Of a stretch of DNA of 64,000 nt, positions 22,356 through 33,319 are shown piece after piece. The DNA comes from Adiantum capillus-veneris. Its lineage: Eukaryota; Streptophyta; Polypodiopsida; Polypodiales; Pteridaceae. The position numbers and the translations under genes were made by a program. The stretch spans positions 66,007,872-66,071,871 of the forward strand of contig CM043953.1 in NCBI GenBank assembly GCA_014529385.2. The letters are read 5' to 3'. The notes under the pieces were generated by a model. That model saw only the letters and a program-made list of their open reading frames with translations, did not search any database and was not told where the DNA came from. Within the stretch, counting starts at the first letter, position 1. The number at the start of each line of letters is the position of its first letter.

Positions 22356-23300
22356 ATGGATTCGGACATAGATATGCATCATGCATTTGATTTCGAGCAG
22401 TCCGCACCCGTTTCGTCTGCCGATGCCACACGGACGGTTCCTCTCACGGAGAGTAATCGTGCCCCAATGGCAACAGACGATGCGTATGAGTTGCTGGACA
22501 TGCAAGATTTCCGTGCATTGCAAACACGCATGACTGTGCTTGAAACGAATTTTGCACAATTAAATTAGAATGTCACAACATTATCCGATTTGATTAAGTT
22601 GCATATGCGGCAGCAGGCCACGGGCCCTGCTAGTCAGCCAATTCAGGAGCACGGCTCCACACCAGGCCAAGGGCCGGCTGCTGGGCAAGGCCCTCCTCCG
22701 GGACCGCTGCACTCTCTGACCCAAAAAGAGGTGGACGATTTGTTGAAAAATACAAAGCCACCAATTTTTCGGGGAGAAGAGCGTGAGCGAAACAAGGACA
22801 CCGTGAATATTTTTCTCAATAAGTGGGATGGTATTCATGCCCTTAGACGTACCCCGGATGCAGCCAAGGCGTTGCAGACAAGTCTGACTTTGGACGGCAA
22901 GGCCTACAAATGGTGGATGTCTCTCAAGGAGAAGGGCATCCTACCACAGACTTGGGCATCTTTTGAGACTGTCTTCAGGAAGGAATTTCTACCTACCAAT
23001 GAGAAGGATAGAAATTGGACCGTCTGGGACGAATGTTCTATGCGCCAGCATAAAACATTATTGGAATATATTTCCCATTATCGGGATGTGATCCTCAAGC
23101 TGGAAGGGATGGATACCTTTCAGCAGGTGCGTGGGTTCATCCGTGGGTTAACTCCCGAGCTTAAGAAGCACGTTAAAACCCAGGATCCACAAACACTTGA
23201 GGACGCAATAGTGCAAGCTCACATCCATGATGATCCCGATGATCGGGCATTGCATAGTTTGCATGTGCATGGAATTACACCTGTTTCAACACTTCCATAG
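22356..23300 (+). pseudogene. Chromovirus gag with one in-frame TAG
   Basis: The ATG at 22356 (MDSDIDMHHAFDFEQ) opens a frame stopped by TAG at 22566-22568; the same frame resumes at once and runs to TAG at 23298-23300. The N-terminal part has a short coiled-coil (DFRALQTRMTVLETNFAQLN). The second part has a Pro/Gly/Gln linker (GPAAGQGPPPGP) and a Retrotrans_gag domain: PPIFRGEE, FLNKWDGIHAL, WWMSLKEKG, ASFETVFRKEFLP and GFIRGLTPELKKHVK. The zinc knuckle lies in the next frame (pol). The gag/pol shift over 23227-23300 is +1; whether it is programmed or an indel cannot be told from one copy. Confidence 0.85.
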
Positions 23301-26300
23301 CATGTGCATCATAAAAGAAAAAAATGTCTCTACTGCATCAGAGACCTCCAAAAAGCCCAAGGGGTCTAGAGGTCCTCTCTCAACGGAAGAGTTTGAGAAA
23401 GCCAAAAAAGAAAAGTTGTGCTTTAAATGTTTGGGAACTGGACATAGCAAAAAGGATTGTCCCAAGGGGAAATCTGCTGCTCAAGACAAGGGGAAGGAAA
23501 AAGCAGTACACATGGTGCAACTTTTACCTCTTGAATCCTCTTCCCAGTTTGCTAATGTGGAAGTAACACACACCGAGGCGGTGCATGAGTGCTGTATCAC
23601 GGCCTCCATGTGGCAGCAGACTTTCGGACCACATGAGTTGGTGTGTATGCATGGATCTATCCAAGGGCACAGGGTGTGGATCTTGGTAGACGACGGTGCA
23701 TCGCACAATTTCATCAATTATAAATTGGTGAAACGACTCAAATTGCCCCAAACCCCGAGTTCCCATCGCTACAAGGTAGCAATGATTAACGGCCATGATG
23801 TTGAGATATGGGAAACTCAGGTTAAAGATGTACCTCTGGAAATTCAAGGATATCGTACCTCTTTGGATTTCCAAGTCATGAATATGGAGAGGGCGGATGT
23901 GGTTCTTAGTCGTGAATGGTTGCATAGTTTAGGATCATCCCTTAGACGTAGCTATGAGCATAATAGTCTAATGTTCGAATCCAATGGTGTGCACGTGCTG
24001 CTGTTGGGGGAGAAGGATGTACCTTCCTCACCACTTATTTGTACAGCTGAGCTTATGAAGCTCGCTTCTGATGATGCAATAGAAGAACTCTTTTTGTGTT
24101 ACTCACTGTGCCATTTTATTTCCAATGTGGATGATGTTTTTAATGATGCTAAAGTTTTGAATAAAACTTCCTCAACGCCGCATTCTTCTCTCTCTCCTCT
24201 TCCAGCTATGTCTACTAATTCAAAACAAGCAAATGTTGCTAATGAATTGAAGGAACTTTTATGGGAATTCAAGGATGTGTTCCCAGATGATTTTCCACCA
24301 GGGCTACCGCCGACACGTTCTGTGCAACATGGCATAGACGTGGTTGCAGGCAGTAAGCCAGTGAGTAAACCGCCTTACCGAACGAGTCATTCGGAGGCTG
24401 CTGAGGTGGAACGTCAGCTTGCTGACTATCTCAGTAGAGGGTTTATTCAACCAAGTTCTTCACCATGGGCCTCTCCCATTCTCTTGGTGAAGAAAAAGGA
24501 CGGTAGTATATGCATGTGCGTAGATTATCGTGGATTAAATGCGGTTACTGTTAAGAACAAGTACCCATTGCCACGAGTAGATGAGCTGTTTGATAAGCTC
24601 ACCTACGCTCGTATATTTTCAAAGATTGATTTAAGATCTGGGTATCATCAAGTACGCATCAGGCTTGCGGATATACCCAAAACAGCGTTCCGAACAAGGT
24701 TTGGACATTATGAGTTTTTGGTAATGCCCTTTGGGTTAACCAATGCTCCAACTACGTTCATGACACTCATGGATAGTGTCTTGAGACCATACTTGGAAAA
24801 GTTTGTTATCGTTTTCCTCGATGACATTCTTGTATATAGTGCATCTGAGGAAGAGCACTTAGTACATTTGAAACAAGTGTTTCATTTGTTACGCCAAAAT
24901 CAATTATATGCCAAGGAATCCAAATGTGATTTTCTCAAGGAAGAAATTCACTACTTGGGGCATGTTATTTCGGCTGCAGGGTTACACATGGATCAATCCA
25001 AGGTGGATGCCATTCGGCGGTGGCCCTCTCCCAAAAATTTGGAAGAGCTCCAGATTTTTTTAGGCTTTGCAAGTTTTTATCGTCGATTCGTTAAAAACTA
25101 TGCCCATATTGCTGTACCCATGACAGATCAGCTGAAAGCCAAGGGCAAGACTTTTCAGTGGGGATTAGAACAACAGCAAAGTTTTGACAAACTTAAGGAC
25201 ACATTAGCCACAACTCCTGTTTTGGTCTATTGTGGATCCCTTAAAGCCATTCGTTTTGGAAACGGATGCTAGTAATCGTGCGATTGGAGCAGTCCTTCTG
25301 CAGGAGGGACGACCGATTCCATTTGAAAGCAAGAAGCTGGATTCAGCACAACAGAATTACTCTGGTTACGAACGAGAGCTCTATGCAATCGTGTCTGCTT
25401 TAAAGACATGACGACATTATTTGTATGGTGCACAATTCGAGATTGTGTTTGACCATGAAAGTATCAAGTGGTTTACACAACAAAGTGATTTGAAGGGTCG
25501 CAAGGCCAGGTGGGCTGAGATTCTTCAGGAGTATGACGCCAAGCTACGATATCGTAAAGGGCGGTACAATGTAGTGGCTGATGTTCTCAGCCGAATGCCA
25601 GAGATCAACTCTCTCCTTTTCACGGAATTGCGGAGTGAGTTTTTGGAATCTCTCAAAGGTAAGTGCGAGCATGATACTGCATACTCCAAGGTGTGGAGCT
25701 ATGTTAGAAAGAGGGATCCTTCTCACTCCAATGTTGGTAGTGGTTTTATTTCCTCCACACCCAGTTCTCCTCTTTCGAGTGAGGAACTGCAGCGATGGAA
25801 GAATTTTTCCATAGATGATGGGTACCTACTCCACAAGAGGAGAGTGTGTGTACCGACGGACGCGGACATTCGGCGCCAAATTCTTTATGAATGTCACGAT
25901 AGTCCAAGTGCAGGGCACCCGGGAATTAAGAAAACTTATGCACTCGTAAGACGACAGTTTTACTGGCCAGGTTTGCATGGGTATGTTCAAGACTATGTCT
26001 TGCATTGCCAAAAATGTCAAGTTAATAAAGCAGAGCGCTTGAAAGCAGGAAGACTCTTACATCCTTTAGAGATTCCCAATGGTAAATGGGAAAGTATCTC
26101 CATGGATTTTATTGTGGGTTTACCAACCACTATTCGAGGACATGACTCGGTATGGGTGGTCGTAGACCGGTTGACTAAACTTGTCGGTTTATTCCAACCA
26201 AGTCAACCATTAAGACTCCAGAATTAGCTAAGTTATTTGTGGACAATCTTTACCGGTTGTATGGATTGCCAAGTAACATTGTGAGTGATCGTAATCCCAA

Positions 26301-27171
26301 GTTTAACAGTCATTTTTGGAGGGCTGTTTTTAAACGATTGGGTACACAATTTAATTTAAGTACGGCTGATCACCCTGAAACAGATGGTCAGACGGAACGA
26401 GTCAACCAAGTGCTAGAGGATATGCTACGTTCATATGTTAGCAAGAAGCAATCAGATTGGGAAGATTATCTTCCTATTCTTGAGTTTGCATATAATAGTG
26501 CTAAGCATGTTACAACTGGTTTTAGTCCATTCATGCTTATGTATGGTTTTCAACCTAGATCACCAGTGACGGTGGGGTTGGCCACTGAGAAGCTCCAACA
26601 GGTCAAGGAGTTTCTCCAAGATCATATGGAAATGCTGCGACTTGCTCGTCAAAATGTTCGACAAGCACAGGATCGGTATAAGAAGTATGTTGATGAGAAA
26701 CGTCGGCAAGTTACCTTCACGGAAGGTGAAGAGGTATTTTTGCGTGTGCCAGAGCATTCAGAAAGTCTGAAGACTGGACCGACACCCAAATTATCTCCAC
26801 GTTATTATGGGCCATTCAAGATACTCAAGCGAGTTGGTGATAGGGCCTACAAACTTGAGTTACCTGCGCACTCGCGTGTTCATCCGGTATTTCATGTAAG
26901 TCGTTTACGTAAACGCTTGCATGGGGACGACAATGTTATCGGCCAGCAGATATTGGTTGATTTCATTGAACCTCCCACTCAACCACATGAACCTGAACGC
27001 ATTTTAGATTTTCATGAACTCCGTACTCGTCATCATGTACGTAGTCAAGCTTTAGTCAAGTGGAAAGATTGCCCTGAAGAGGGTGCCACTTGGGAAAACA
27101 TTAGTGTTCTTAAGAAGAAATTCCTCACTTTTGTTTTCGCGGACGAAAACGCTTCTCCAAGGGGGGAGTAA
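23227..27171 (+). pseudogene. Chromovirus pol: knuckle, protease, RT, RNase H, integrase, chromodomain
   Basis: In order: CCHC knuckle [14 protein letters not shown]; protease with VDDGASHNF, where D-S/T-G would be usual; RT with [33 protein letters not shown] and FLDDILVYS (24820-24825 encode the Asp pair); RNase H from [17 protein letters not shown], reached only after a frame change near 25235; integrase with GHPGIKKTYALVRRQFYWPG...CQKCQ (zinc-binding), SMDFIVGLP, VSDRNPKF and TDGQTERVN (catalytic D, D, E). A C-terminal chromodomain (ERILDFHELR...ALVKWKDCPEEGATWEN) is near 26990-27110. TGA at 25409-25411 and a second frame change near 26185 break it. Chromodomains of this class read histone marks and steer integration. 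Confidence 0.9.
27159..27171 (+). promoter_or_regulatory. Polypurine tract
   Basis: AAGGGGGGAGTAA directly before the 3' LTR. Confidence 0.8.
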
Positions 27172-27314
27172 TCTCAGGCCAAGGGCCAAACCAAGGGGTC
27201 AAGGACTCGGCCAAGGGCCGGCTGCCAGTGGGAAGGGGTCCGAAAGGGGCTAGGAGCCTATTAAAAGGAAGGTTGGGCGGATGGACCAGGCATGGCAGTC
27301 CCTTGGTGTTTACA
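27172..27314 (+). repeat. 3' LTR, 143 bp
   Basis: Same length as the 5' LTR. The first dinucleotide is TC instead of TG, one of six differences. Confidence 0.95.
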
Positions 27315-27432
27315 ATCGGAGTATCTTTGAGCTGCCTCCACAGTTTAGCTGTATCCTTTGCGTTGGAAGGGCCGTAAACATTTACTATGGTGATAGGTTG
27401 ATTGTCCCATCTGCTTCTCAAAATAAGAAATT
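27315..27432 (-). pseudogene. LINE endonuclease, N-terminal fragment
   Basis: The minus-strand frame reads RSRWDNQPITIVNVYGPSNA, the IxxVYGP motif of LINE endonucleases, and joins across the chromovirus to the GDFN-containing part at 21371. It is cut off upstream by TAA near 27433. Confidence 0.8.
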
Positions 27433-27512
27433 CACATTATTTGTCATGCTATAAGTATCTTTATGACTTTTTTCAAAATTTATAAGAAGCATTTTACTCC
27501 TTTCCCCTTTGC

Positions 27513-27620
27513 TCAGATCTACAATTTTAAACTTGTAAAGAAAAGAATCTATACTATTATAAAAGGTCAGATCTACAATTTTAAACTTGTAAAGAAAAGA
27601 ATCTATACTATTATAAAAGG
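27513..27620. repeat. Tandem pair of 54-bp units
   Basis: TCAGATCTACAATTTTAAAC starts at 27513 and 27567. Each unit ends in TCTATACTATTATAAAAGG, which resembles plant Helitron 5' ends. Confidence 0.9.
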
Positions 27621-27731
27621 AGGAGGGATTCCGACCCCCTCCTTTGGACACGTGGCAATTTTTCCTTCATTTGGTAGTGTATTTTGCAGCTCCGACGACC
27701 GCACAGGAGCTGAGTGTGCCGGCCATACTAG
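27602..27731 (+). mobile_element. Candidate mini-Helitron
   Basis: Starts TCTATACTATTATAAAAGG after an A and ends ATACTAG before a T, matching the A-TC...CTRR-T rule. An inverted repeat CAGCTCC/GGAGCTG (7-bp stem, about 11-nt loop) lies 15 bases before the CTAG. The TTGGACACGTGGCA word is also common in plant Helitrons. It is only 130 bp with no coding capacity, and the resemblance could be chance. Confidence 0.35.
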
Positions 27732-28621
27732 TTGTAAGCTAAACACTTTTAAAATTTAGCATGCCTACACGATCTTTCAAGATTCCCTCCTTTAAACAAA
27801 ATATTTGTATTCGGGACAAAAGAAACGTCACCATTGTAAGAGTTCAAAAGCATGCCATACTTAGATCTCGAATATGTTCAACAATGAATGGTTTTGTGTT
27901 GCTGAAATTGCTCAGTTTCAACCAAAAAATGCTAGGCTAGAAAGACAGATGGCAAAATAACCCAAAGAATGAAAATTAATGGTATTTTGAAGATAATGTT
28001 GTAGAATATATGTTTGACCAAGGTGAAGTGGACTTTGAAAGAGTAAGGTCCATGTCGCCTTAACTTTTACTCTTATGAGATTCCTTGCTAACATACATGT
28101 AGCTGTTTTGAGACAAGACTCTAATAGCTGCATGGGAGGATCCTATTTTCGCTCCTTCTCAATTTATTAGATGGAATCTATACTGATTCTCTCCCTATCC
28201 TGTCCTGGAAAAGTCTAGCTGGCATGCCCCTTTACATTCCCTGCACGGCCCCACTCCCCCCTTCTCGTCGTCTCCCCTTCGATTGCCGCCACCAACAGTC
28301 CATCACAAGCATGGGAAGAATAAGAAGAAGAGAATTTTAACGTCGCAAGAAACTATCCCCGGAGACCTTAAATATCTATCTCAATTGCTACATGTGGAAA
28401 AAAAGAACTTTTTTGTTTCGTTTTGGTCTTCCCTTTTCCTTTTGAGCCCACCTTTTCTTAGTTAATTTGCAAAGTATCTTCAATCATTGGGCTTAATTCA
28501 AGCGTTTGCACTACCTATATTTGGCATATAATGTTTTTGTTACAAACTCCATGCCAAAACCATAGACCTTTTGGAGAGAGGGCTTTAAGTATGTTACCAC
28601 TATTTTGGAAATGAGCTTTTT
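27732..28621. other. No gene seen
   Basis: AT-rich, with short frames only (71 codons minus at 27918-28133; 60 codons plus at 28283-28465), none recognised. Confidence 0.3.
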
Positions 28622-28879
28622 GTTGGGTTCAAGCCCTTGTGGGTCAGATCGTGAGAACAAGTCTCAAGGCATGCAACTATAGACTATCAGTTAGTGGAGT
28701 TTGCATGAGCAAAAGGTGTGGTTGATATCACCTTGCAAAAACTATGTAAAGACTTCTTTTAATAGAATTAGAAGTAGCGTGTCTTTTTACTGCAAAAATG
28801 TGTCGACTCTTTCTCTCTCTCGTTCCCTCTTCTTGCTCTGCATGCCCTGCACCACCATGGCCTAGCACGAGCTCCAACA
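28622..28879 (+). repeat. 5' LTR, 258 bp
   Basis: TGTTGGGTTC to CCAACA, with terminal inverted TGTTGG/CCAACA and a TCTCTCTC tract. Confidence 0.9.
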
Positions 28880-28881
28880 AT

Positions 28882-28894
28882 TGGTATCAGAGCC
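28882..28894 (+). promoter_or_regulatory. Primer binding site
   Basis: TGGTATCAGAGCC, an exact match to the plant initiator-Met PBS. Confidence 0.9.
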
Positions 28895-29509
28895 ATAAGA
28901 GCTTGCCCCCGGTCTCGGCTCGACTCGAAGAAGTTGCCTGTGGGACCCGCTGCCTGTAGAGAGGAAGGACCCGGAGTTGACCTGCTGCAAAACACACAAA
29001 GTTGGAATCATGGGGATCGCCCTGGCTTGCTGGGAAGAATCCGACTCTTGAGCGACGTCCAATTCGGCATCGATAGCCTACTGCGAGCCAAAATACCCTC
29101 ACGCTGTCGTTTCTTGTGCCATCGCTGTAGAGCTTGAGTTTATTTTACTTATTTCACATTTCATTTCAGTGGCCACCCAATTTGGTCTTGAGGCCTCATG
29201 CAAGCGGGCATTCCCACCATTGGGTACAATCTGATTTTCGAGCCTTTCAAAAACACTGCCCTTGGAAGCGGGCCACTAATTCAAGAAGGCAAGGTCAAGA
29301 AGGCAAGGCGACATATCTTCCCTGCAATACTACAAGCTTATCAAAACATTGTAGGGCAATAATATTCAATCAAGCATTTCAACATGCTATTGCAAGGCAA
29401 GATTTCCAAAAGTTCGACTGGTACAAATTGACTCGAATTAAATTCAATTGGTGCCGACTCTTTGACGGACATTTTTTGCCAGCATAAAGCTATCCTTTGC
29501 ATATTGAAT
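28895..29509 (+). other. Leader of the gag-only element
   Basis: About 615 bp before the gag ATG. A GCAAGG/AAGGCAAG-rich patch lies near 29285-29310. No gene. Confidence 0.45.
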
Positions 29510-30443
29510 ATGGCATCAAAAGTTGACAAGTTCAATGGATCCGGCTTCCATACTTGGTAGATCAAAGTTAAAGGCTATTTGATGCGGAAAAACTTATTGA
29601 ACGTGGTCAAGCCTCTCGCAGCCAACGAATCTGGAACATCCGCTGCAGTTACAACGGCATTATCTGCTGAGCTACAAAGGAAAGACGAACAGGCTTTTGG
29701 TATCATCCTAACCTCCTTAGAAGACGATTTTATTCATTATTTGGACGATGTTGATTCTTCAAGTGCTGCCTGGATAGAGTTAGAGAAGCTTTTCAGTGCC
29801 AAAGCTAAGTATTCAAAAATGAGTTTAAAAATGGAATTATATTCCATCCTCATGCGTGAAGATGAAATTATATTCCATCCGCATGCGTGAAGATGAAAAC
29901 ATTGTAGCTTTAGCCAATAGACTGAAGAGTATTAAAACTCAACTTGTTTATGTCGAAGCTTCAGTATCAGAAGAAGATCTCATAGTAGCCATTTTGTTAA
30001 AAAGTTTGACTGACAAATTTCATCAGATTGTTACTGTTTTAAAAGAGAAAGATCCGCTGCCCTCCTTAGATGGTATCATCAATTCATTGCAGGAAGAAGA
30101 AAGCAGGGTACCTAGTGCCAATTCTACTATTATTCCCAGTGCATATACAGTCTCGAATGCCGTATCCCCCACCAGTTCTTCTGATACTTCCAGTGCATAT
30201 GCAGTCACTAAATGTGCTGCTACAGCAGCTTCATCTTGACCATTCAATGGAACCAGATCTTGTGCCATTTGTGGGCACAACAATCATCAGACGAAAGACT
30301 GTTTCAAGAAGAATCCTTGTGTTCACTCTGGTAAAACAAATCATCCGTCAAATAGGTGCTTTCAAAAGGGTAAAACTCAAATTCATGTGGTTGAGGGAGA
30401 CACTGAATCTCCAATATATTTTGTTGACGAGGAAATTTTTTAG
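29510..30443 (+). pseudogene. copia-type gag (UBN2) with zinc knuckle, broken
   Basis: The ATG at 29510 gives ASKVDKFNGSGFHTW, the FxGxxFxxW start of copia gag, then TAG at 29558-29560. The frame resumes (KVKGYLMRKNLLNVV...SAAWIELEKLFSAK, the W-x-x-L-x-x-x-F motif) and breaks where a 31-bp tandem duplication (29835-29896) shifts it, with TGA at 29888. The next frame continues with MREDENIVALANRLKSIKTQL and SLTDKFHQIV. TGA at 30237 precedes a CCHC knuckle, CAICGHNNHQTKDC, and a second Cys/His cluster; the frame ends at 30441-30443. Confidence 0.85.
29835..29896. repeat. 31-bp tandem duplication inside gag
   Basis: AATTATATTCCATCC(T/G)CATG starts at 29835 and 29866. Thirty-one bases is not a multiple of three, so it breaks the gag frame. 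Confidence 0.9.
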
Positions 30444-30803
30444 ATCAACTCTTTTCATGTTGTTTAGTCAAAATAAATTGTACGGGCTATAGACATTGCC
30501 ACCCATGAGTGGTAAGACCTCCCAATTTATCAGTTTTTGTTCTCAAGTCTTATTTTTGTCCTCCTTCTCACGAGGTTACTGAGTACACCTTAAACCCAAG
30601 GTTTGGCAGTGAACCAAAAACTCCATTTTTGGTAGCTCACTTTTGTTTTTTTGACCTACACCCTATCTGTTCAAGGGGGGGTTACTGATTTAGCACCAGG
30701 TTCTGGACACACCAGAAATCCTTGGTTGTGAGAAAACCTAAAACTCACGGTTGATGAGTACACCAAAAACTCGAGGTATCATGAGAGGGTCTGTCTAGTT
30801 CAA

Positions 30804-30818
30804 GCTTGAGGGGGGGAT
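30804..30818 (+). promoter_or_regulatory. Polypurine tract
   Basis: GCTTGAGGGGGGGAT directly before the 3' LTR. Confidence 0.75.
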
Positions 30819-31082
30819 TGTTGGGTTCAAGCCCTTGTCGGTCAGTCCATGAGAACAAGTCTCAAGGCATGCAGCTATAGACCATCAGTTAGTGGAATTT
30901 GCATGAGCAAAAGGTGTGGTTGATATCACCTTGCAAAAACTATGTAAAGACTTCTTTTAATAGAATTAGAAGTAGAGTGTCTTTTTACTGCAAAACTATG
31001 TCGACTCTTTCTCTCTCTCTCATTCCCTCTTCTTGCTCTGCACGCCTTGCACCACCATGGCTCCCTAGCATGAGCTCCAACA
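30819..31082 (+). repeat. 3' LTR, 264 bp
   Basis: Near-identical to the 5' LTR; a few bases longer through the CT tract and a CTCC insertion near the end. Confidence 0.9.
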
Positions 31083-31691
31083 ATTTTTGATGAGCTTTTC
31101 AAGTATGTGGGTTTGATTAAACATAGTTTTTTGAGGGATGTCTAAGGAGATGCCCTGTGGAAAGGAACAACATGCTATATTCTTTCCTTGGGGTGGGTGT
31201 TCACAAAACAACATGCTACAAGGGATGTGTCACGATCTCGGCCTCCATTGAAAAAATTATATAGGTATTCTTAAGTTAAGTGTTATAAAATTAACTAAGA
31301 TATGCTTCCATTGTAAACATTTCTTGTAACAAGATAGATTGGATTTGGTATACAATGTAGGCTGTCGAAAAATTAATTAGGGTTCAAAGTCAAGACATCA
31401 TGATTTAACTATTTTCAATTACTATGTAATTAGAACCCAACCAGTGGGCATGCCCAATTTTGGAAGCAGGTCGATCAAGGGGTATCTTGGGAGATCCCTT
31501 CGAAAAGCTTTTAGTGAAAAAGCAGCCAGGAGACGCGTGGAGGCGGGAGAAAAAGCGGATAGGACACGTGTGTTGGGCGCGTATATTAAGATTTCATTTC
31601 TCTCTCTCGTCTCTCTATGTCTCGATACAGGGGATGCAGGCGCGGGGAGGTTAGCTACAGAGGGGGACATGGGATGCCAGAGCGAAACGAA
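31083..31691. other. No gene seen
   Basis: AT-rich to about 31440, then GC-rich. Overlapping long frames on both strands from 31422 onward come from base composition and show no domain. Confidence 0.3.
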
Positions 31692-31849
31692 GAGACGCAG
31701 GTTCTCTGTCTTTGTCTCTCTCGGTAGAGCGGATGCAAGCGGAGGGACGTTGGGTGCGGAACGGGAGGAAGAGACGCAGGTTCTCTGTCTCTGTCTCTCT
31801 CGGTAGAACGGATGAGGGCGGGGGGAGGTTGGGTCCGCAGGGGGTAGAA
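31692..31849. repeat. Minisatellite, two 79-bp units
   Basis: GAGACGCAGGTTCTCTGTCT starts at 31692 and 31771. Each unit continues with TCTCTCTCGGTAGA and a G-rich stretch. Confidence 0.8.
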
Positions 31850-32244
31850 GAGATGGGATGCCAGAGACAGCGCAACGGAGGACGAGCAGGCTTGTGCGTG
31901 CATCCATGGCGTTGTCCTGAACAGGATAAGTGGACTTTAGCAACATCTCAGTAGATTCCGGTTAATGCGTACACAGAGCCAATATATTGCTACGATTTTG
32001 GAAGTAGCTCAAATTAAATCGAATATGGGTAGATGCCCTAATGCCTTCGAGGAGAAAAACCGTGGACCCAGCACGTGGAGGAGAGAGAGGGAGAGAGAAG
32101 AGAGCGTGGTGCCACGTCTGAAGATTTTTTTGGCTTTGCGAGGAGCGAGACAAGGAGACTGCTGGCGTGCGCAAAGAAAGGGCAGGACTGCGATGTTGAG
32201 CACTGGCCGCATGCAGGCAAGGATCACAGCAAGGCGGAAGACAT

Positions 32245-32280
<36 letters not shown>

Positions 32281-33116
32281 CCTCCTCGAGCATAGTCATG
32301 CAGTGTGTTCTCTAGGTTGGATGCACAACAGAGCAAATACGGGTACGGCGGTGTTGCAAGGGCCATCGGCAAGGTTAGTGTCATTTGTGTGCTCACAATG
32401 CAGAGGATGAGGTTGCGCAATAGAGGCAAGCAGGACGATATATTTTTATGGTGCTTGGTCTCCTTGGTGGTGTTGAGGGTGCAATTGGAGCTGCGGCGCA
32501 GATAGGACCATCAAAGCGATGCAAGGTTGGATGGACTAGCTCGCAAACGATGACGTTTGGGGGGGGGGGGGGGAGGGGGAAGAGGGGGGATATAGCATAG
32601 CGTGTGCATCGCCTCCAACCCACTGCTTGCTTTTAAAAACTAAGGAGCCAAAGGAATCTTCTTAGCGAATTAATTAATGGATGCAATATAGATCCAATAA
32701 ATGCAATAGTATTTATACATTCCCTTCACTAGGTTATAAAAATTGTGTTAATTATTGTAGTGGCCTTCCAATTTCAAATCACTTAAAGACTAAAAATTGT
32801 AAGACAATTGAAATTAAAGTTAAATCCTACTGCCTACTGGCTCTACTCTTTTGCTTTCATTAATTAATTACGAGATTCCTTTTGCAAATTAGAGTCCAAA
32901 GCCAAAAGTCGCATGCCACGTGTAACCTACCCTCCCTCGCAAAATGGGCTGCCATGGAGACCTGACCTCTACTCGCGACCATCACCTCATGTTGCACTCC
33001 ACCTTGCCAAAACCTCACGACTATGGTATCCTCAACTCTTGCGTTCAACCCTGTGAGGTACAAATCCACCCCCTCAGCACGAAATTTTTGCAGCGCAACC
33101 ATTGGCAGACAAACGA

Positions 33117-33120
<4 letters not shown>
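31850..33120. other. No gene seen; (CT)n at 32249-32280, G13-15 run at 32559-32573
   Basis: Frames on both strands overlap the CT tract and are judged artefacts. AT-rich between 32640 and 32880. Confidence 0.35.
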
Positions 33121-33149
<29 letters not shown>

Positions 33150-33263
33150 CCCCTGCATTGCCAAACAGAGATACCCCCCTCGCATTCCTACATGCTTTCC
33201 TACATACACAATGCGCAAAGATCCAGCGACTGGGCTGCAGCGCAGGCTTGCCAGCGTGCAAGG

Positions 33264-33318
<55 letters not shown>
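33121..33318. repeat. Two (GA)n tracts
   Basis: GA runs at about 33121-33149 and 33266-33318, separated by unique sequence. Arg-Glu-rich frames here are artefacts. Confidence 0.9.

Positions 33319-33319
<1 letters not shown>

Larger units (their letters stand above)
21372..27314 (+). mobile_element. Ty3/gypsy chromovirus with 143-bp LTRs and ATCGG duplication
   Basis: Complete insertion of 5943 bp: 5' LTR 21372-21514, PBS 21516-21527, gag, pol with C-terminal chromodomain, PPT, 3' LTR 27172-27314. Target-site duplication ATCGG is at 21367-21371 and 27315-27319, inside the LINE endonuclease. The two LTRs differ at 6 of 143 positions by my count, so the insertion is moderately young but not recent. 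Coding capacity is lost through stops at 22566, 23298 and 25409 and frame breaks near 25235 and 26185. A second copy of the family lies at 58088-64000. Confidence 0.95.
15980..27432 (-). mobile_element. Plant LINE (non-LTR retrotransposon), interrupted twice
   Basis: ORF2 pieces in order on the minus strand: endonuclease (27432-27315 and 21371-about 20890), linker and reverse transcriptase (20019-18730), C-terminal region and zinc-binding domain (17395-16374). The 3' end is marked by a T run at 15980-15993 on the plus strand, that is, a poly(A) tail on the minus strand. A chromovirus (21372-27314) sits in the endonuclease and a TA-flanked element (17398-18725) in the C-terminal part. No ORF1 is seen and a TAA closes the frame upstream at about 27433, so the copy looks 5' truncated. 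It is dead: stops and frameshifts occur in every piece. Confidence 0.85.
28622..31082 (+). mobile_element. Gag-only copia-like LTR element
   Basis: About 2461 bp: 5' LTR 28622-28879, PBS 28882-28894, broken gag 29510-30443, PPT at about 30804-30818, 3' LTR 30819-31082. No protease, integrase or RT sequence is seen in the 375 bp between gag and the PPT. Flanks are TTTTT (left) and ATTTT (right), an imperfect duplication. The structure matches a non-autonomous element that kept only gag and would need a partner's pol. Confidence 0.8.

Noticed and set aside
23227-23300. Programmed +1 frameshift between gag and pol
   Set aside because: Possible, but the element has several other frame breaks and only one copy spans this site, so an ordinary indel is as likely.
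31422-31946. 174-codon minus frame and 120-codon plus frame
   Set aside because: Overlapping long frames on both strands over a GC-rich minisatellite; no recognisable protein features.
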